Below, piece by piece: positions 41,372 to 50,143 of a stretch of DNA of 64,000 bases. The first letter of the stretch is position 1. Each line of letters opens with the position of its first letter. Origin of the DNA: Aggregatilinea lenta (GTDB lineage Bacteria > Chloroflexota > Anaerolineae > Aggregatilineales > Aggregatilineaceae); NCBI RefSeq assembly GCF_003569045.1, contig NZ_BFCB01000002.1, forward strand, positions 868,001-932,000, read 5' to 3'. Below the pieces are notes generated by a model, which searched no databases, was not told the origin of the DNA, and was given only the letters and a program-made list of their open reading frames with translations. The position numbers and the translations under genes were made by a program.

Positions 41372-43410
41372 GCGGATGGGCGGGTTCCAGGCAGAAGCTG
41401 TGCAGGCTCCGCAAGCAGATCGCCCGCCCGGTGCCACCCCTGACGCACCGAGCCGGGCACCCGAACCAGGACGTGAGACACCAGGACGTAATCCTGACCT
41501 GCATCGCTCACGAGGCGTTCCCAGGTATCAGCGCGATAAAAGCCTGTGATCAGCTGGTAGTCGCCGGGCGGCACGTCAGCCCCAATGCTGAGCGTAAAGG
41601 TGCGGCTGACCAGCGTCTCATCAGGATCGGTCCAGTCCTTTGTCGAGCGGCGCGTATCGACCAGCGGCGGCCCGTCTACCTGCGCGACTATCTCGCGTGA
41701 CTCCAGAGGCGTCAGGTGAGTATAGACGGTGTAATCGCCTGCCGGAGCCGCATCCGCACGCCAGTACAGCGTGAAGGTCAGGCTGTCCCCCGGCACGACG
41801 ACCGCCCGATCGAGGTCGTAGCCAATGAGACGAACGGGGCCAAGACTGCGATCGACGTCATGTTGAAAGGGCGCCAAGCGGAAAACTGCCATCGAGGGAC
41901 CGCGCGTTCCCCCCGGTGGGTAAGTCTTGAGCAGCAGCATATCGTCGAGATACCCTCGCCCTTCAGGCGTGGCTTGCAGCTGTTCAAAGGTCGCGTAGGG
42001 CACGATAGCATACTTGACGCCCTGCGCGCGCCAATCGTCCAGAGGACGATCCGTGATCGAGGCCACCTGCGCCAGCGGGAACTCGTGCTCGCCGGGATAA
42101 CCGCCCCAGGACCGGTTGAACGTCTTGTGCTGATCGATATCGCCAATGTAGGGACCCGGCGTCAGCGACGTATCCATGTAAGCGGCCATCGCATTGCGCT
42201 GATCCGGAAGCGTGTGGTTTCGCGCATTGGCGATGGACGTATTCAACCGCGAAAGGTTCGCCAGAATCAACGCCAGCACGAGCAGCCCGGTGGCAATCTG
42301 CGCCGGACGAGGCAGTTTGAGCACCGAAGTTCGCACCCGCCCCAACAGCCAGGCAAGCGCGTCTGCCCACAACTTGAAGCCCACCGCGAGTAGAATGCAG
42401 GTCAGCGCGCCCATCGTAATGAACTGGCGAAACTCCTGGTAGCCAAACAAACTTATCCCCACCCACCAGGCCAGCACCGCAAGGCCCACCGTGGCCAGAG
42501 CCAGCCGGTCTACCGACTTGCGGAAGGCAGGCGCAGCAACGAGCGCCAAACCAAGCCCGCCGATCGCCAATTCCCAATCGCGCCATAACGGATCGAGCGC
42601 CGAATGCCAGTTGATCCGCACCATATCCCAGGTAGGCAGTCCAGCCGCGCTGGTCGGCGCCACCCAGTTCGGCGTATCGTTCGCTTCCAGGGCGGGGTAA
42701 ATGGCGATCAGCCAGAAGAAGAACAGGGCCAGATACAGCACGTTATATGCCGCATTGGTCATCAAGTGGCGGCGGTGGCCCGGCATTGGGTACAGCCGCC
42801 AGAGGGGAAGCGCCCACACCAGCGGCAGCAAAAAGACCGCCTGGTACTTGAATACAATCGCCAGCATCATCGCCACGACGCCCCACGTCGCCCAGCGGTC
42901 GCGGTCGAAGAGCGTCGCGGACAGGGCACAAAACAGCGCCAGCAGCGCCAAAAATGTCACGAAGGGGTCGGCGGTAGCGTAGCGGCTGTGCTCGACCGCG
43001 ATTGGCGACACGGCCCACAGCCCGGCGGCGACCAGCCCTGCCAGTTCCCCGGCGAGCCGGTAGGCCAGCAGTCCAATGATCGCGATTGTGCCTATGCTGG
43101 CCGTGATCGCGATCAGGCGCACCCAGGGAATAATGACGCCCGGCGGATCGGCAGGGTCCTGGAAGAAGCGCAGCAAGACATAGTTGAGGGTAATGATCCC
43201 GGGCGGGTACCCCTGATAATGAAGCGGCTTGGCCGAGCCAAAATCGATCATCGCGCGCCCGGACAGGTTCCAGTTTGGCTCGTCGGCGTGGTCAATGTAG
43301 GGCAGGCTGAACCGGTAACCGACGTAACGCAAGCCGCCCGCGAGCAGCAACAGCACGCCCAACGCCAGCCACCATCGACGATCCGGCCAGAAGGCCCTAA
43401 GTTGACCCAT
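41368..43410 (-). CDS. GT39/PMT-like membrane glycosyltransferase
   Basis: 680 residues from the ATG at 43410; in-frame ATGs at 43434 and 43494 are alternatives, but a promoter overlaps the region before 43445. At least ten hydrophobic segments fill about 10-400. The first loop has the acidic signature YIDHADEPNWNLSGRAMI, comparable to the catalytic Asp/Glu loop of ArnT and PMT enzymes, and YPPGIITLNYVLL follows. The last 250 residues are soluble and beta-rich (VRLIGYDLDRAVVVPGDSLTFTLYWRADAAPAGDYTVYTHL), probably on the outer face. Such enzymes move a sugar from a polyprenyl-phosphate carrier to a protein or lipid; the acceptor is unknown. The gene ends about where the merR operator begins (41368-41371), so the two sites touch. 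Confidence 0.82.
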   Translation of the reverse strand: MGQLRAFWPDRRWWLALGVLLLLAGGLRYVGYRFSLPYIDHADEPNWNLSGRAMIDFGSAKPLHYQGYPPGIITLNYVLLRFFQDPADPPGVIIPWVRLIAITASIGTIAIIGLLAYRLAGELAGLVAAGLWAVSPIAVEHSRYATADPFVTFLALLALFCALSATLFDRDRWATWGVVAMMLAIVFKYQAVFLLPLVWALPLWRLYPMPGHRRHLMTNAAYNVLYLALFFFWLIAIYPALEANDTPNWVAPTSAAGLPTWDMVRINWHSALDPLWRDWELAIGGLGLALVAAPAFRKSVDRLALATVGLAVLAWWVGISLFGYQEFRQFITMGALTCILLAVGFKLWADALAWLLGRVRTSVLKLPRPAQIATGLLVLALILANLSRLNTSIANARNHTLPDQRNAMAAYMDTSLTPGPYIGDIDQHKTFNRSWGGYPGEHEFPLAQVASITDRPLDDWRAQGVKYAIVPYATFEQLQATPEGRGYLDDMLLLKTYPPGGTRGPSMAVFRLAPFQHDVDRSLGPVRLIGYDLDRAVVVPGDSLTFTLYWRADAAPAGDYTVYTHLTPLESREIVAQVDGPPLVDTRRSTKDWTDPDETLVSRTFTLSIGADVPPGDYQLITGFYRADTWERLVSDAGQDYVLVSHVLVRVPGSVRQGWHRAGDLLAEPAQLLPGTRPSA

Positions 43411-43451
43411 AGTGCGCAGCACCCCCCATAGCATTTTCTCTGCCACGCCTG

Positions 43452-43479
43452 ATCGTAGCCAAGTTACAGGGCGTGTCAA
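43452..43479 (-). promoter_or_regulatory. Promoter of the GT39-like gene
   Basis: Minus strand TTGACA, 16-base spacer, TACGAT. It lies inside the longest open frame and so argues for a start at 43434 or 43410. Confidence 0.6.
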
Positions 43480-43509
43480 GATGCCGGGCCGCATTTTGAC
43501 ATTCGGGGC

Positions 43510-43538
43510 TTGACAAATTAGAACACATGTGCTATCGT
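43510..43538 (+). promoter_or_regulatory. Promoter of the glyoxalase-fold gene
   Basis: TTGACA, 17-base spacer, TATCGT, 58 bases before the ATG at 43597. It is divergent from the GT39-like promoter. Confidence 0.7.
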
Positions 43539-43596
43539 GTTTAATGTCAGCGCTAGCCTATCCACAATGCCCGTTCGCCGCTGCCAGGAGGTCACC

Positions 43597-43965
43597 ATGC
43601 CCCGGATCGTGCACATCGAAATCCCGTCAGAAGATCCCGACAAGGCTGCCAAGTTCTACAAGGAAGTGTTCGACTGGGAAACCACCAAGTGGGACGGCCC
43701 CATGCCCTACTGGCTGGTGAAGACCGGCCCGGATGACGAGCGTGGTATTGACGGGGCCTTCATGGATTCGGCGAACAACAACCGCCTGACTTACGTGCTG
43801 GATGTGGACGACGTGGACACCTACGTCGCGAAAGTGCAGCAGCACGGCGGCACCGTGGTCATGCCGAAAGATGCGGTCCCCGGCGTCGGCTACCTGGCCT
43901 ACTTCGAAGACCTGGACGGCAACCTGTTCGGCATCATGCAGCGCGACGAGAGCGCAGGCACCTGA
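43597..43965 (+). CDS. VOC (glyoxalase/dioxygenase-fold) protein
   Basis: 122 residues, with AGGAGG 5 bases before the ATG. Paired beta-alpha-beta-beta-beta modules of the vicinal-oxygen-chelate fold are visible: RIVHIEIPSEDPDKAAKFYKEVFDWETTKWDG in the first half and LTYVLDVDDVDTYVAKVQQHGGTVVMPKDAVPGVGYLAYFEDLDGNLFGIMQRDE in the second. The EDLDGNLFGI segment near the C-terminus is typical of this fold. It resembles the short VOC proteins often annotated as glyoxalase or bleomycin-resistance-like; the substrate is unknown. Single gene with its own promoter and terminator. Confidence 0.92.
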   Translation: MPRIVHIEIPSEDPDKAAKFYKEVFDWETTKWDGPMPYWLVKTGPDDERGIDGAFMDSANNNRLTYVLDVDDVDTYVAKVQQHGGTVVMPKDAVPGVGYLAYFEDLDGNLFGIMQRDESAGT

Positions 43966-44046
43966 CGCGGCAACACGCGCCGCCGCAAGGCCGCCCCCCC
44001 TATCCTCGGCCCTTGCGCGGCATTTGCACAGCAAGTTCCCCCGACG

Positions 44047-44083
44047 ACAGCCCATACGCTCCCATGGGCTGTTGTGTTTTTGT
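44047..44083 (+). terminator. Rho-independent terminator of the glyoxalase-fold gene
   Basis: ACAGCCCAT, eight-base loop, ATGGGCTGT, then TGTGTTTTTG. Nine-pair perfect stem. Confidence 0.88.
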
Positions 44084-44199
44084 TGTCAGGTGACAGGGCG
44101 TCGCGTGGCAAGCGGCTGTTTCGCGTGGGGCGAGGGTCGGGCAAGCGAGCGCGTTTGGTCTACAATTGGGGTACGCTGACGATTGTGCAAAGGACAGCC

Positions 44200-46017
44200 G
44201 TGTTGAGTACCGTTCGAGAATGCCCCCACTGTGGCGCGCACGTCCTGTCGGAAGGCAACTTCTGTCCGCGCTGCGGCCACCAACTGAACGCCGACCCCAC
44301 GCCCGTCGCGGCGCATCCGTCCACCGATGCCCTGCCGCCCACCCTGCCCGAAGACGACCGCCCCGTGGCGACGGCGGACGCGGAAGACATGGGGGCTGCC
44401 GGAGATGAACTCCAGCCGGTCCAGATCCCCGACATAGACGAGGCCCTCGCCGCGCCCGCTGACGCCGACGTTTCGCCGGAAGAAAATATCGCCGCGCCAG
44501 ACTTCAACGCCGAAACGCGCGCTGCCGCCCCAGAGTGGGATACGACGGACCCGGACGAGGGCGGCGACGCGGTCGCGGACGACGACGCGGTCGCAGACAG
44601 TATGGACGGCGGCATGCTGCAAGCGATCGTCGTGCCTGACGCACTTGACGAGATCGATGCTGCCGACGAAGCTGAACAAACCGCATCCCCTGACGACGAC
44701 GCTGCCGGACCGGACAAATCCGAGGATCGCGCCGTACCGGAAGACCGCGCCGACCTGCCCACCACGCGGTTGGGCACGGTCGAGCCGTCGAGCGAAACGA
44801 GCGTCGCCGCGTGGGGCGTGCCGGACGCACCACCCGACACGAGCACCCCGGCGGCGATAATCGACACGGAAGGCGGCAAGCAGCAGGACGAAACGGGCGA
44901 ATATTCGACCGGGGACTGGTCCGAGAGCGCCGAGGCGGAGCCGGAAATCGTCGAGCGGCCCGCCGAGCAGGAAACGCTGCCGGAAACCCCGGTCCCCGAC
45001 GTGACGCCCCCCGGCGAGGACGCGGCTCACGAGCCGAAGCCGCACCCGTGGCTGGCGGAGCTGGACGAGGCCGACGAAACACATCCCCGGCTGGACGAGC
45101 GCCCGCCGGACATGGCCGACACGATGCCGCGTCTGACCGGCGACCTGCTCCAACCCACGAACGCGTTCGCGACGGACTGGCAGGACGAGCCGGAACCCGT
45201 TCCGGCAGACGTGACCAGCCCCGTGTTGGCGCAGGGCGCGGCGGCTCCCGCAGCGGCGAGCGCCATCCCGCCCGCGCCATTCACGCCGCCGCCCATGCCC
45301 GACACCGCCGCGCCGGCCTTCATCGCGCCGCCTGCGCCCTACGCACCCGCACCCTATACCGCTGCGCCGTACGCGCCGGGCTACGCGCCGTCCCCGGCGA
45401 TGGCGTTCATGCAGCAGCGCGACCAGTTGTACCAGCGCGACGGTTACCACCTGCTCAGCCACGCCCCGCACGAGGTCGTGCTGGCACGCGGCAAGCGCCT
45501 GGGCGTGGCGGGATGGCTGGTGGCGTTGGTGAGCATCAGCGGCGCGCTGTGGTACTTCCTGATCCTGCTGCTGAGCGGGTTCCAGCGCGACCGGGTTTAT
45601 ATCACCCTGGAAGGCGACGGTTACGTCTACGAAGACGGGCCGGGCGCGGCCCACGTCCGGCGGCAGCGCGCGCGCGGCGGGCGGCGGTGGCGGCTGATTG
45701 GGTTGATCCTGTTCGTGCTGTCGTTCGTGCTGGCCGCAGGACTGGCGATCGCGGCGGCGATCACCGTCAGCCAGGACCGCTATCAGGCTGCCCTGCGCGA
45801 AGCCTACCCGGCCTACACGCTGTTCGAGGAGCGCTTCACGGCGGGCGACGCCGATCAGGCCGACGTGGACCTGATGCACGACGGGCTGGTCGCGTGGTCG
45901 ATCGCCGCCGTGATCGCGGGGGTCGGGCTGTGGGGCGGACTGACGCTGTTTTTCGTCGGCCACATCCACGCGACGGCGTACCGCGTGGACGTCCCGGCGC
46001 TGCCGGGGACAAGCTAG
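44200..46017 (+). CDS. Zinc-ribbon, acidic-linker membrane protein
   Basis: 605 residues starting at GTG 44200 (TTG 44203 is also possible), with AAGGA upstream. The N-terminal zinc ribbon is CPHCGAHVLSEGNFCPRCGH. About 350 residues of highly acidic, Asp/Glu/Ala/Pro-rich and probably disordered sequence follow. A Pro/Ala/Tyr-rich stretch precedes the C-terminal domain (about 445-600). That domain has at least three hydrophobic segments (VAGWLVALVSISGALWYFLILLLSG, LIGLILFVLSFVLAAGLAIAAAI, AWSIAAVIAGVGLWGGLTLFFVGHI). The zinc ribbon and acidic linker presumably lie in the cytoplasm. I do not recognise a function; scaffolding at the membrane is a guess. Confidence 0.8.
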   Translation: MLSTVRECPHCGAHVLSEGNFCPRCGHQLNADPTPVAAHPSTDALPPTLPEDDRPVATADAEDMGAAGDELQPVQIPDIDEALAAPADADVSPEENIAAPDFNAETRAAAPEWDTTDPDEGGDAVADDDAVADSMDGGMLQAIVVPDALDEIDAADEAEQTASPDDDAAGPDKSEDRAVPEDRADLPTTRLGTVEPSSETSVAAWGVPDAPPDTSTPAAIIDTEGGKQQDETGEYSTGDWSESAEAEPEIVERPAEQETLPETPVPDVTPPGEDAAHEPKPHPWLAELDEADETHPRLDERPPDMADTMPRLTGDLLQPTNAFATDWQDEPEPVPADVTSPVLAQGAAAPAAASAIPPAPFTPPPMPDTAAPAFIAPPAPYAPAPYTAAPYAPGYAPSPAMAFMQQRDQLYQRDGYHLLSHAPHEVVLARGKRLGVAGWLVALVSISGALWYFLILLLSGFQRDRVYITLEGDGYVYEDGPGAAHVRRQRARGGRRWRLIGLILFVLSFVLAAGLAIAAAITVSQDRYQAALREAYPAYTLFEERFTAGDADQADVDLMHDGLVAWSIAAVIAGVGLWGGLTLFFVGHIHATAYRVDVPALPGTS

Positions 46018-46050
46018 CACAGCGACGTAGAAGTTAAGCCGGTGATTTTT

Positions 46051-46102
46051 CGTAGGGCGGGGCTTGCTCCGCCCGGCGGGGCGTATCGCAATACGCCCCT
46101 AC
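46051..46102. repeat. Two adjacent family-A hairpins
   Basis: CGTAGGGCGGGGCTTGCTCC-GCCC followed at once by GGGGCGTATCG-CAATACGCCCCTACA. Both are GTAGGG...CCCTAC-type palindromes. Confidence 0.7.
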
Positions 46103-46221
46103 ATTTGTCTCCCCTTCCCTCCGCTGGCGTGGGGGCTTCCGGCCCCCCTGCTGCCGAATGCCCCGGCACCTCTGGCGCGCATTTCCCCTGCGCCGAGGCG
46201 GGTCAACGGCTGCCGGGGCTG

Positions 46222-46250
46222 TTGCCGCAGACCAGGGCGTGGGGTATAGT
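46222..46250 (+). promoter_or_regulatory. Promoter of lepB
   Basis: TTGCCG, 17-base spacer, TATAGT. The -10 ends 46 bases before the TTG start at 46297. Confidence 0.7.
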
Positions 46251-46296
46251 CTAGTCTCTCGACCGTATCCGAGACGTAATCAAGAGCGACCACCTG

Positions 46297-47013
46297 TTGA
46301 CAGTCCCAGACGAACGCTTTCCTCAATACTCGGTCACGCCTCCGGCGCCACCCACCACCGTCCCCCGCCCGCGCCTGCGCCGTAAAGGCGGCTTCATGCG
46401 CGAAATCCTGGAGACGATCCTGCTGATCGCGGCCATTTACGCGTTCGTCAATCTGGCGACCGCACGCTTCGTGGTGGACGGGCACAGCATGCTGCCCAAC
46501 TTCACCACCGACCAGTTCATCATCGTCAGCCGCCTCACGTACCTCGCCAACGATCCGCAGCGCGGCGACGTGGTGGTGTTCCACTACCCGCTGCAGTCGG
46601 ACCGCGACTTCATCAAGCGCGTGATCGGGCTGCCCGGCGAAACGATCGACATCCTCCAGGGGCGCGTGTACGTGGACGGCAAGCTGCTGGACGAACCCTA
46701 CATCGACAAGTTCTGCCGGGGCACGTCGTGTGACGGCCAATGGGTCATCGGCCCCGACCAATACTTCGTCCTGGGCGACAACCGGGGCGAAAGCAAAGAC
46801 TCGCAGGACTTTGGCCCGGTGGATCGCGAGTTCATCGTGGGCCGGGCGTTCGTCCGCTACTGGCCGCCCTCCGACTGGGAGCTGGTCAACCACCCGCGTT
46901 ACGATCTTTCCACGGCAGAGGTCATGCCCACCCTCACACCGACGCCCACGGCCACGCCTGAGGGGACGCCAGCGGCGACGTCCAGCCAAATGGCACCCAG
47001 TGGCGTGTTCTAG
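46297..47013 (+). CDS. lepB: Signal peptidase I
   Basis: 238 residues from a TTG at 46297; an ATG at 46396 (MREILETILL) would give a 205-residue protein starting just before the membrane anchor and is a real alternative, as neither has a strong ribosome site. One membrane anchor (about 37-55). The serine-lysine catalytic dyad is present: Ser in VDGHSMLPNF and Lys in DFIKRVIGLPGE. Box C/D is RGDVVVF and box E is LGDNRGESKDSQDFGPV. The enzyme cuts signal peptides from exported proteins such as those at 0.5-7.4 kb. The Thr/Pro-rich tail (TPTPTATPEGT) is an unusual addition shared in style with those exported proteins. Confidence 0.94.
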   Translation: MTVPDERFPQYSVTPPAPPTTVPRPRLRRKGGFMREILETILLIAAIYAFVNLATARFVVDGHSMLPNFTTDQFIIVSRLTYLANDPQRGDVVVFHYPLQSDRDFIKRVIGLPGETIDILQGRVYVDGKLLDEPYIDKFCRGTSCDGQWVIGPDQYFVLGDNRGESKDSQDFGPVDREFIVGRAFVRYWPPSDWELVNHPRYDLSTAEVMPTLTPTPTATPEGTPAATSSQMAPSGVF

Positions 47014-47035
47014 CACGCGAGAAGCGACGCCATCC

Positions 47036-47332
47036 ATGCCCATTGATACATGTCCATCTTGTGGGGTCGGCCTGCTCAAGTCGGCCCAAACCGTTTACGT
47101 GCAGGTCTATAACGGCACGCTGGTCAGCGCGCCGAACGTGCCCGCCTGGATCTGCGACGTATGCGGCCTGACCCTGTTCGATTCCACCGCGCTGCAAAAC
47201 ATCGAGTTCATGATCGGGGAATCCGGGCCGCCGCCGAACCGCCATCTGCCCGCACCGTCTGCCGAGCGCAGCGCCGGGCCGCTGGACGACGCCGACAACG
47301 CCCGTTCCCGCGCCAAGCCTGACGCCGGATAA
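47036..47332 (+). CDS. YgiT-type zinc-finger protein
   Basis: 98 residues. The fold is a two-CxxC zinc ribbon: CPSCGVGLLKSAQTVYVQVYNGTLVSAPNVPAWICDVCG, as in YgiT/MqsA N-terminal domains. The last 45 residues are Pro/Ala-rich and probably disordered. In YgiT/MqsA antitoxins a helix-turn-helix follows; none is present here and no toxin gene lies nearby, so it is not a classical antitoxin. It starts 22 bases after the lepB stop and is likely co-transcribed with it. Confidence 0.82.
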   Translation: MPIDTCPSCGVGLLKSAQTVYVQVYNGTLVSAPNVPAWICDVCGLTLFDSTALQNIEFMIGESGPPPNRHLPAPSAERSAGPLDDADNARSRAKPDAG

Positions 47333-47431
47333 CCGCCGAGCGTCCCGTACAGCCTCCCCGCTTGTGGCGGTGTTGAAAAATACTCACCCCGGCACTGCGT
47401 GCCACCCCGCCCTCAAGGGCGAGGGGAAAAT

Positions 47432-47492
47432 CTCCCCTTCTCCCCTCAGAGGGGAGTGCGGGGCCGGGGGTTGAGGGGACTTACTGCACACC
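47432..47492. repeat. Family-B variant hairpin repeat
   Basis: CTCCCCTTCTCCCCTCAGAG-GGGAGTGCGGGG then CCGGGGGTTGAGGGG and an ACACC flank. The gap 47333-47605 holds nothing else that I can support. Confidence 0.65.
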
Positions 47493-47605
47493 GTCTGTAA
47501 CCTCGCCGCAACTCAATTCGAGCAAAATGGGTTATAAATAACCCTGAACTCATCGTATCAGCGTGAACTGATAGCACACCGCCCCAGCAGCCGAGGACAT
47601 TGCAT

Positions 47606-48148
47606 ATGATTAACCTGTGGCAAAGCCTGCCTTCTGGCCCGGACATTCCCGACGTGATCTACTGCATCGTGGAGATCCCCAAAGGCAGCCGGAACAAGTA
47701 CGAATACAGCAAAAAGTCGGGCGTGATCAAGCTCGACCGCGTGCTGTACAGCCCGATGCACTATCCCAGCGACTACGGCCTCGTCCCACAGACGTACGCC
47801 GAGGACGGCGACCCGCTCGACATCCTGGTCATGGTCAACGAAGCGACGTTCGCCGGGTGCGTGATCGAAGCCCGGCCCATCGGCATCTTCCACATGCTCG
47901 ACCGGGGCGATCCCGACGAGAAGATCCTCGCCGTTCCATCGACCGATCCGCAGTTTGACGACTATCACGACCTGAAGGACGTGCCCAAGCACTTCCTGAG
48001 TTCGGTCGCGCACTTCTTCCAGGTGTACAAGGAACTGCAAGGCATCCCCGTCGAGCCGCAGGGCTGGGAAGGCGCGGAGGTCGCCAAGCAGGCGATCCTG
48101 GCGTCCATCGACGCGTACAAGAAGAAGTTCCCGGTCGATCTTGTTTAG
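47606..48148 (+). CDS. ppa: Inorganic pyrophosphatase (family I)
   Basis: 180 residues. The family I soluble pyrophosphatase fold is shown by VEIPKGSRNKYEYSKKSGVIKLDRVLYSPMHYPSDYGLVPQTYAEDGDPLDILVMVNEATFAGCVIEARPIGIFHMLDRGDPDEKILAVPSTDP. The signature DGDPLDILV and the acidic DRGDPDEKILAV supply the metal-binding Asp residues. It splits pyrophosphate to two phosphates, pulling polymerisation reactions forward. The ATG at 47606 is chosen, with GAGG 9 bases upstream. It stands alone, with no obvious terminator. Confidence 0.96.
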   Translation: MINLWQSLPSGPDIPDVIYCIVEIPKGSRNKYEYSKKSGVIKLDRVLYSPMHYPSDYGLVPQTYAEDGDPLDILVMVNEATFAGCVIEARPIGIFHMLDRGDPDEKILAVPSTDPQFDDYHDLKDVPKHFLSSVAHFFQVYKELQGIPVEPQGWEGAEVAKQAILASIDAYKKKFPVDLV

Positions 48149-48313
48149 CAGCCCACACCGAACCACTCTCGTGCAGTGCCCCGGAGCCTGAGGGCTGCGG
48201 GCGCTGCACCGCTACCCCACGATCCCCCGCGCGCGCTGCAATCCTTTTAAGTGCGAAATAGCCTAGAACGGGTAAAATGAAGGCCGTCTGTTCGCCCCGT
48301 GCGGAGGCCGCGC

Positions 48314-50143
48314 ATGCACACCGGTACGGCAACCTTGTTCAGCATCGCCGCGACGGTTTCCCTTGCTGTCATCGGGATGGCCCTGGCCCTGCTGGTCGTA
48401 TGGCAAGATCCTTATCGCCGCAGCAACCAATACTTCGGACTGGCCTCGCTGGCACTGGCGGTGTATGGCATCTTCTACGCGCTGTGGCAGGTCGCCCAGC
48501 AGTTCGACATGGCGCCCCGCCCCATCTATTTCACCATCGCGACGCTGTACATCGTGTCGGCGCTGCTGCTGTTCAAGTTTGCGCTGGCGTTTGCCGAGGT
48601 ATCCCCGCGCATTCTGCGCGCCGAGCTGGCCGTCAGCATCCCGGTCGGCGTGACGCTGATCGCGCTGGTGTGGACCGACAACGTCTATACGCGCTTCGTG
48701 CCCCTCGCCAGCGGGACCTACGGTTACAGCGTCACGCCGGTCGGCTACGCCGCGCTGGGCAGCGGCCTGCTTTACATGCTGGCGTGCATCGCCATCCTGA
48801 ACCGCCAGCGCACGCCGAAGGCGCATGAGCTGGTGCTGGCGATCGGCGTCATGGGCGTGGGCATCCTCGGTTTTTCGCTGATCCCGGTTCTGCGCCGCTA
48901 TCCGTTCAACGTGCTGGCCGTCGCCGTCGCCATGATCACGCTGGGACGGCAGATGATCAAATATCAGGTGTTCCAGCCGCTGGAAGATCTCAACGCGGAG
49001 CTGGCGCTGAAGAACGCCGAGATCATCGAAGCCTCGCGCGCCAAAAGCCAGTTTCTGGCGAACATGAGCCACGAGCTGCGCACGCCGCTGAACTCGATCA
49101 TCGGCTACACCGATCTCGTGCTCAACCGCACCTACGGCGATGTGACGCCCACCCAGGTGGACCGGCTGGAGAAGGTCCGGCGCAATGGGCGGCTGCTGCT
49201 GGAGCTGATCAACGACGTGCTCGACCTGAGCCGGATTGAGGCCGGGCGCATGGATCTGAGCTTCAGCCGCATCTCGACCGTGGCTCTGCTCGACACCGTC
49301 ACGCAGCAGTTCGCGGTGCGCGCCGTCGAAAAAGGGCTGACGCTCGTCCGCGCGTATGGCGATCTGCCCGCGCTGTGGGCCGACGAGGCGCGCGCGCAGC
49401 AGATCCTCACCAACCTGCTCTCGAACGCGGTGCGCTATACCGAGCAGGGCTGGGTGATCGTGCGCGGGCACTACGACGCCACGCTGAACCACGTGATCGT
49501 CAGCATCACCGACACGGGCATCGGCATCCCAATCGACCAGCAAACCCTCATCTTCGACGCCTTCATGCAGACGGACGGCACGCTGACCCGCGCGCAGGAC
49601 AGCACCGGCCTGGGGCTGGCGATCACGCAGCAGCTCACCAGGCTGCATCACGGCGACCTGTGGTTCGAAAGCACGGTCGGGCGCGGCTCGACCTTCCACG
49701 TGGCCCTGCCCGCCGCGCCCGAAAAGATCCCTGCCGGGGTGATCTTCAAGCCGCGCCAGCAGAAGTCCGGCGCGCTGATCCTGGTCATCGACCGCGACAG
49801 CGCGGCGATCCGGCGGCTGCAAGAGGTGATGGATGCCGATCACATGCGCCTTTACGGCACGTGCAGCGTCAACGAAGGACTGATGCTGGCGCACGACCTG
49901 AAACCGGACCTGATCGTGCTGGACCTCGGCCTGTCCGAAGCGGACGGCCCGCAGGTATTCGATGCGCTGCGCAACGACCCGAACACGGCCCACCTGCCGA
50001 TCCTGGCGGTCACGGACGATCCCGGCGCACCGCCGCCCGCCGCCGACGGCACCGTGCACCGCTTCGACGGCCCGACCGCCCAGCGCGACCAGATCCGCGC
50101 GCTGCTGGCACGCGCCGATGCGCCGCAGGGAGTGGCCTCATGA
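48314..50143 (+). CDS. Membrane hybrid histidine kinase with degenerate receiver domain
   Basis: 609 residues, CGGAGG 6 bases before the ATG. About seven hydrophobic segments in the first 225 residues form a membrane sensor resembling the histidine-kinase N-terminal 7TM type. The HisKA box is FLANMSHELRTPLNSIIGYTD with the phospho-acceptor His. The ATPase has the N box (ILTNLLSNAVRYTE), G1 (DTGIGI) and G2 (GLGLAI). A C-terminal receiver-like domain (about 480-600) keeps the phospho-Asp (LIVLDLGLSEADG), but the N-terminal acidic pair is altered (LVIDRDSAA) and the conserved Lys is not seen, so its phosphorylation is doubtful. Its stop overlaps the next kinase's ATG (ATGA). Confidence 0.9.
   Translation: MHTGTATLFSIAATVSLAVIGMALALLVVWQDPYRRSNQYFGLASLALAVYGIFYALWQVAQQFDMAPRPIYFTIATLYIVSALLLFKFALAFAEVSPRILRAELAVSIPVGVTLIALVWTDNVYTRFVPLASGTYGYSVTPVGYAALGSGLLYMLACIAILNRQRTPKAHELVLAIGVMGVGILGFSLIPVLRRYPFNVLAVAVAMITLGRQMIKYQVFQPLEDLNAELALKNAEIIEASRAKSQFLANMSHELRTPLNSIIGYTDLVLNRTYGDVTPTQVDRLEKVRRNGRLLLELINDVLDLSRIEAGRMDLSFSRISTVALLDTVTQQFAVRAVEKGLTLVRAYGDLPALWADEARAQQILTNLLSNAVRYTEQGWVIVRGHYDATLNHVIVSITDTGIGIPIDQQTLIFDAFMQTDGTLTRAQDSTGLGLAITQQLTRLHHGDLWFESTVGRGSTFHVALPAAPEKIPAGVIFKPRQQKSGALILVIDRDSAAIRRLQEVMDADHMRLYGTCSVNEGLMLAHDLKPDLIVLDLGLSEADGPQVFDALRNDPNTAHLPILAVTDDPGAPPPAADGTVHRFDGPTAQRDQIRALLARADAPQGVAS

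Noticed and set aside
47036-47332. YgiT-MqsA toxin-antitoxin antitoxin
   Set aside because: No helix-turn-helix follows the zinc ribbon and no toxin gene is adjacent.
49375-50139. Upstream extension of the second histidine-kinase frame
   Set aside because: It runs antiparallel in composition to the first kinase coding frame and lacks any domain; the ATG at 50140 with the ATGA overlap is the sensible start.
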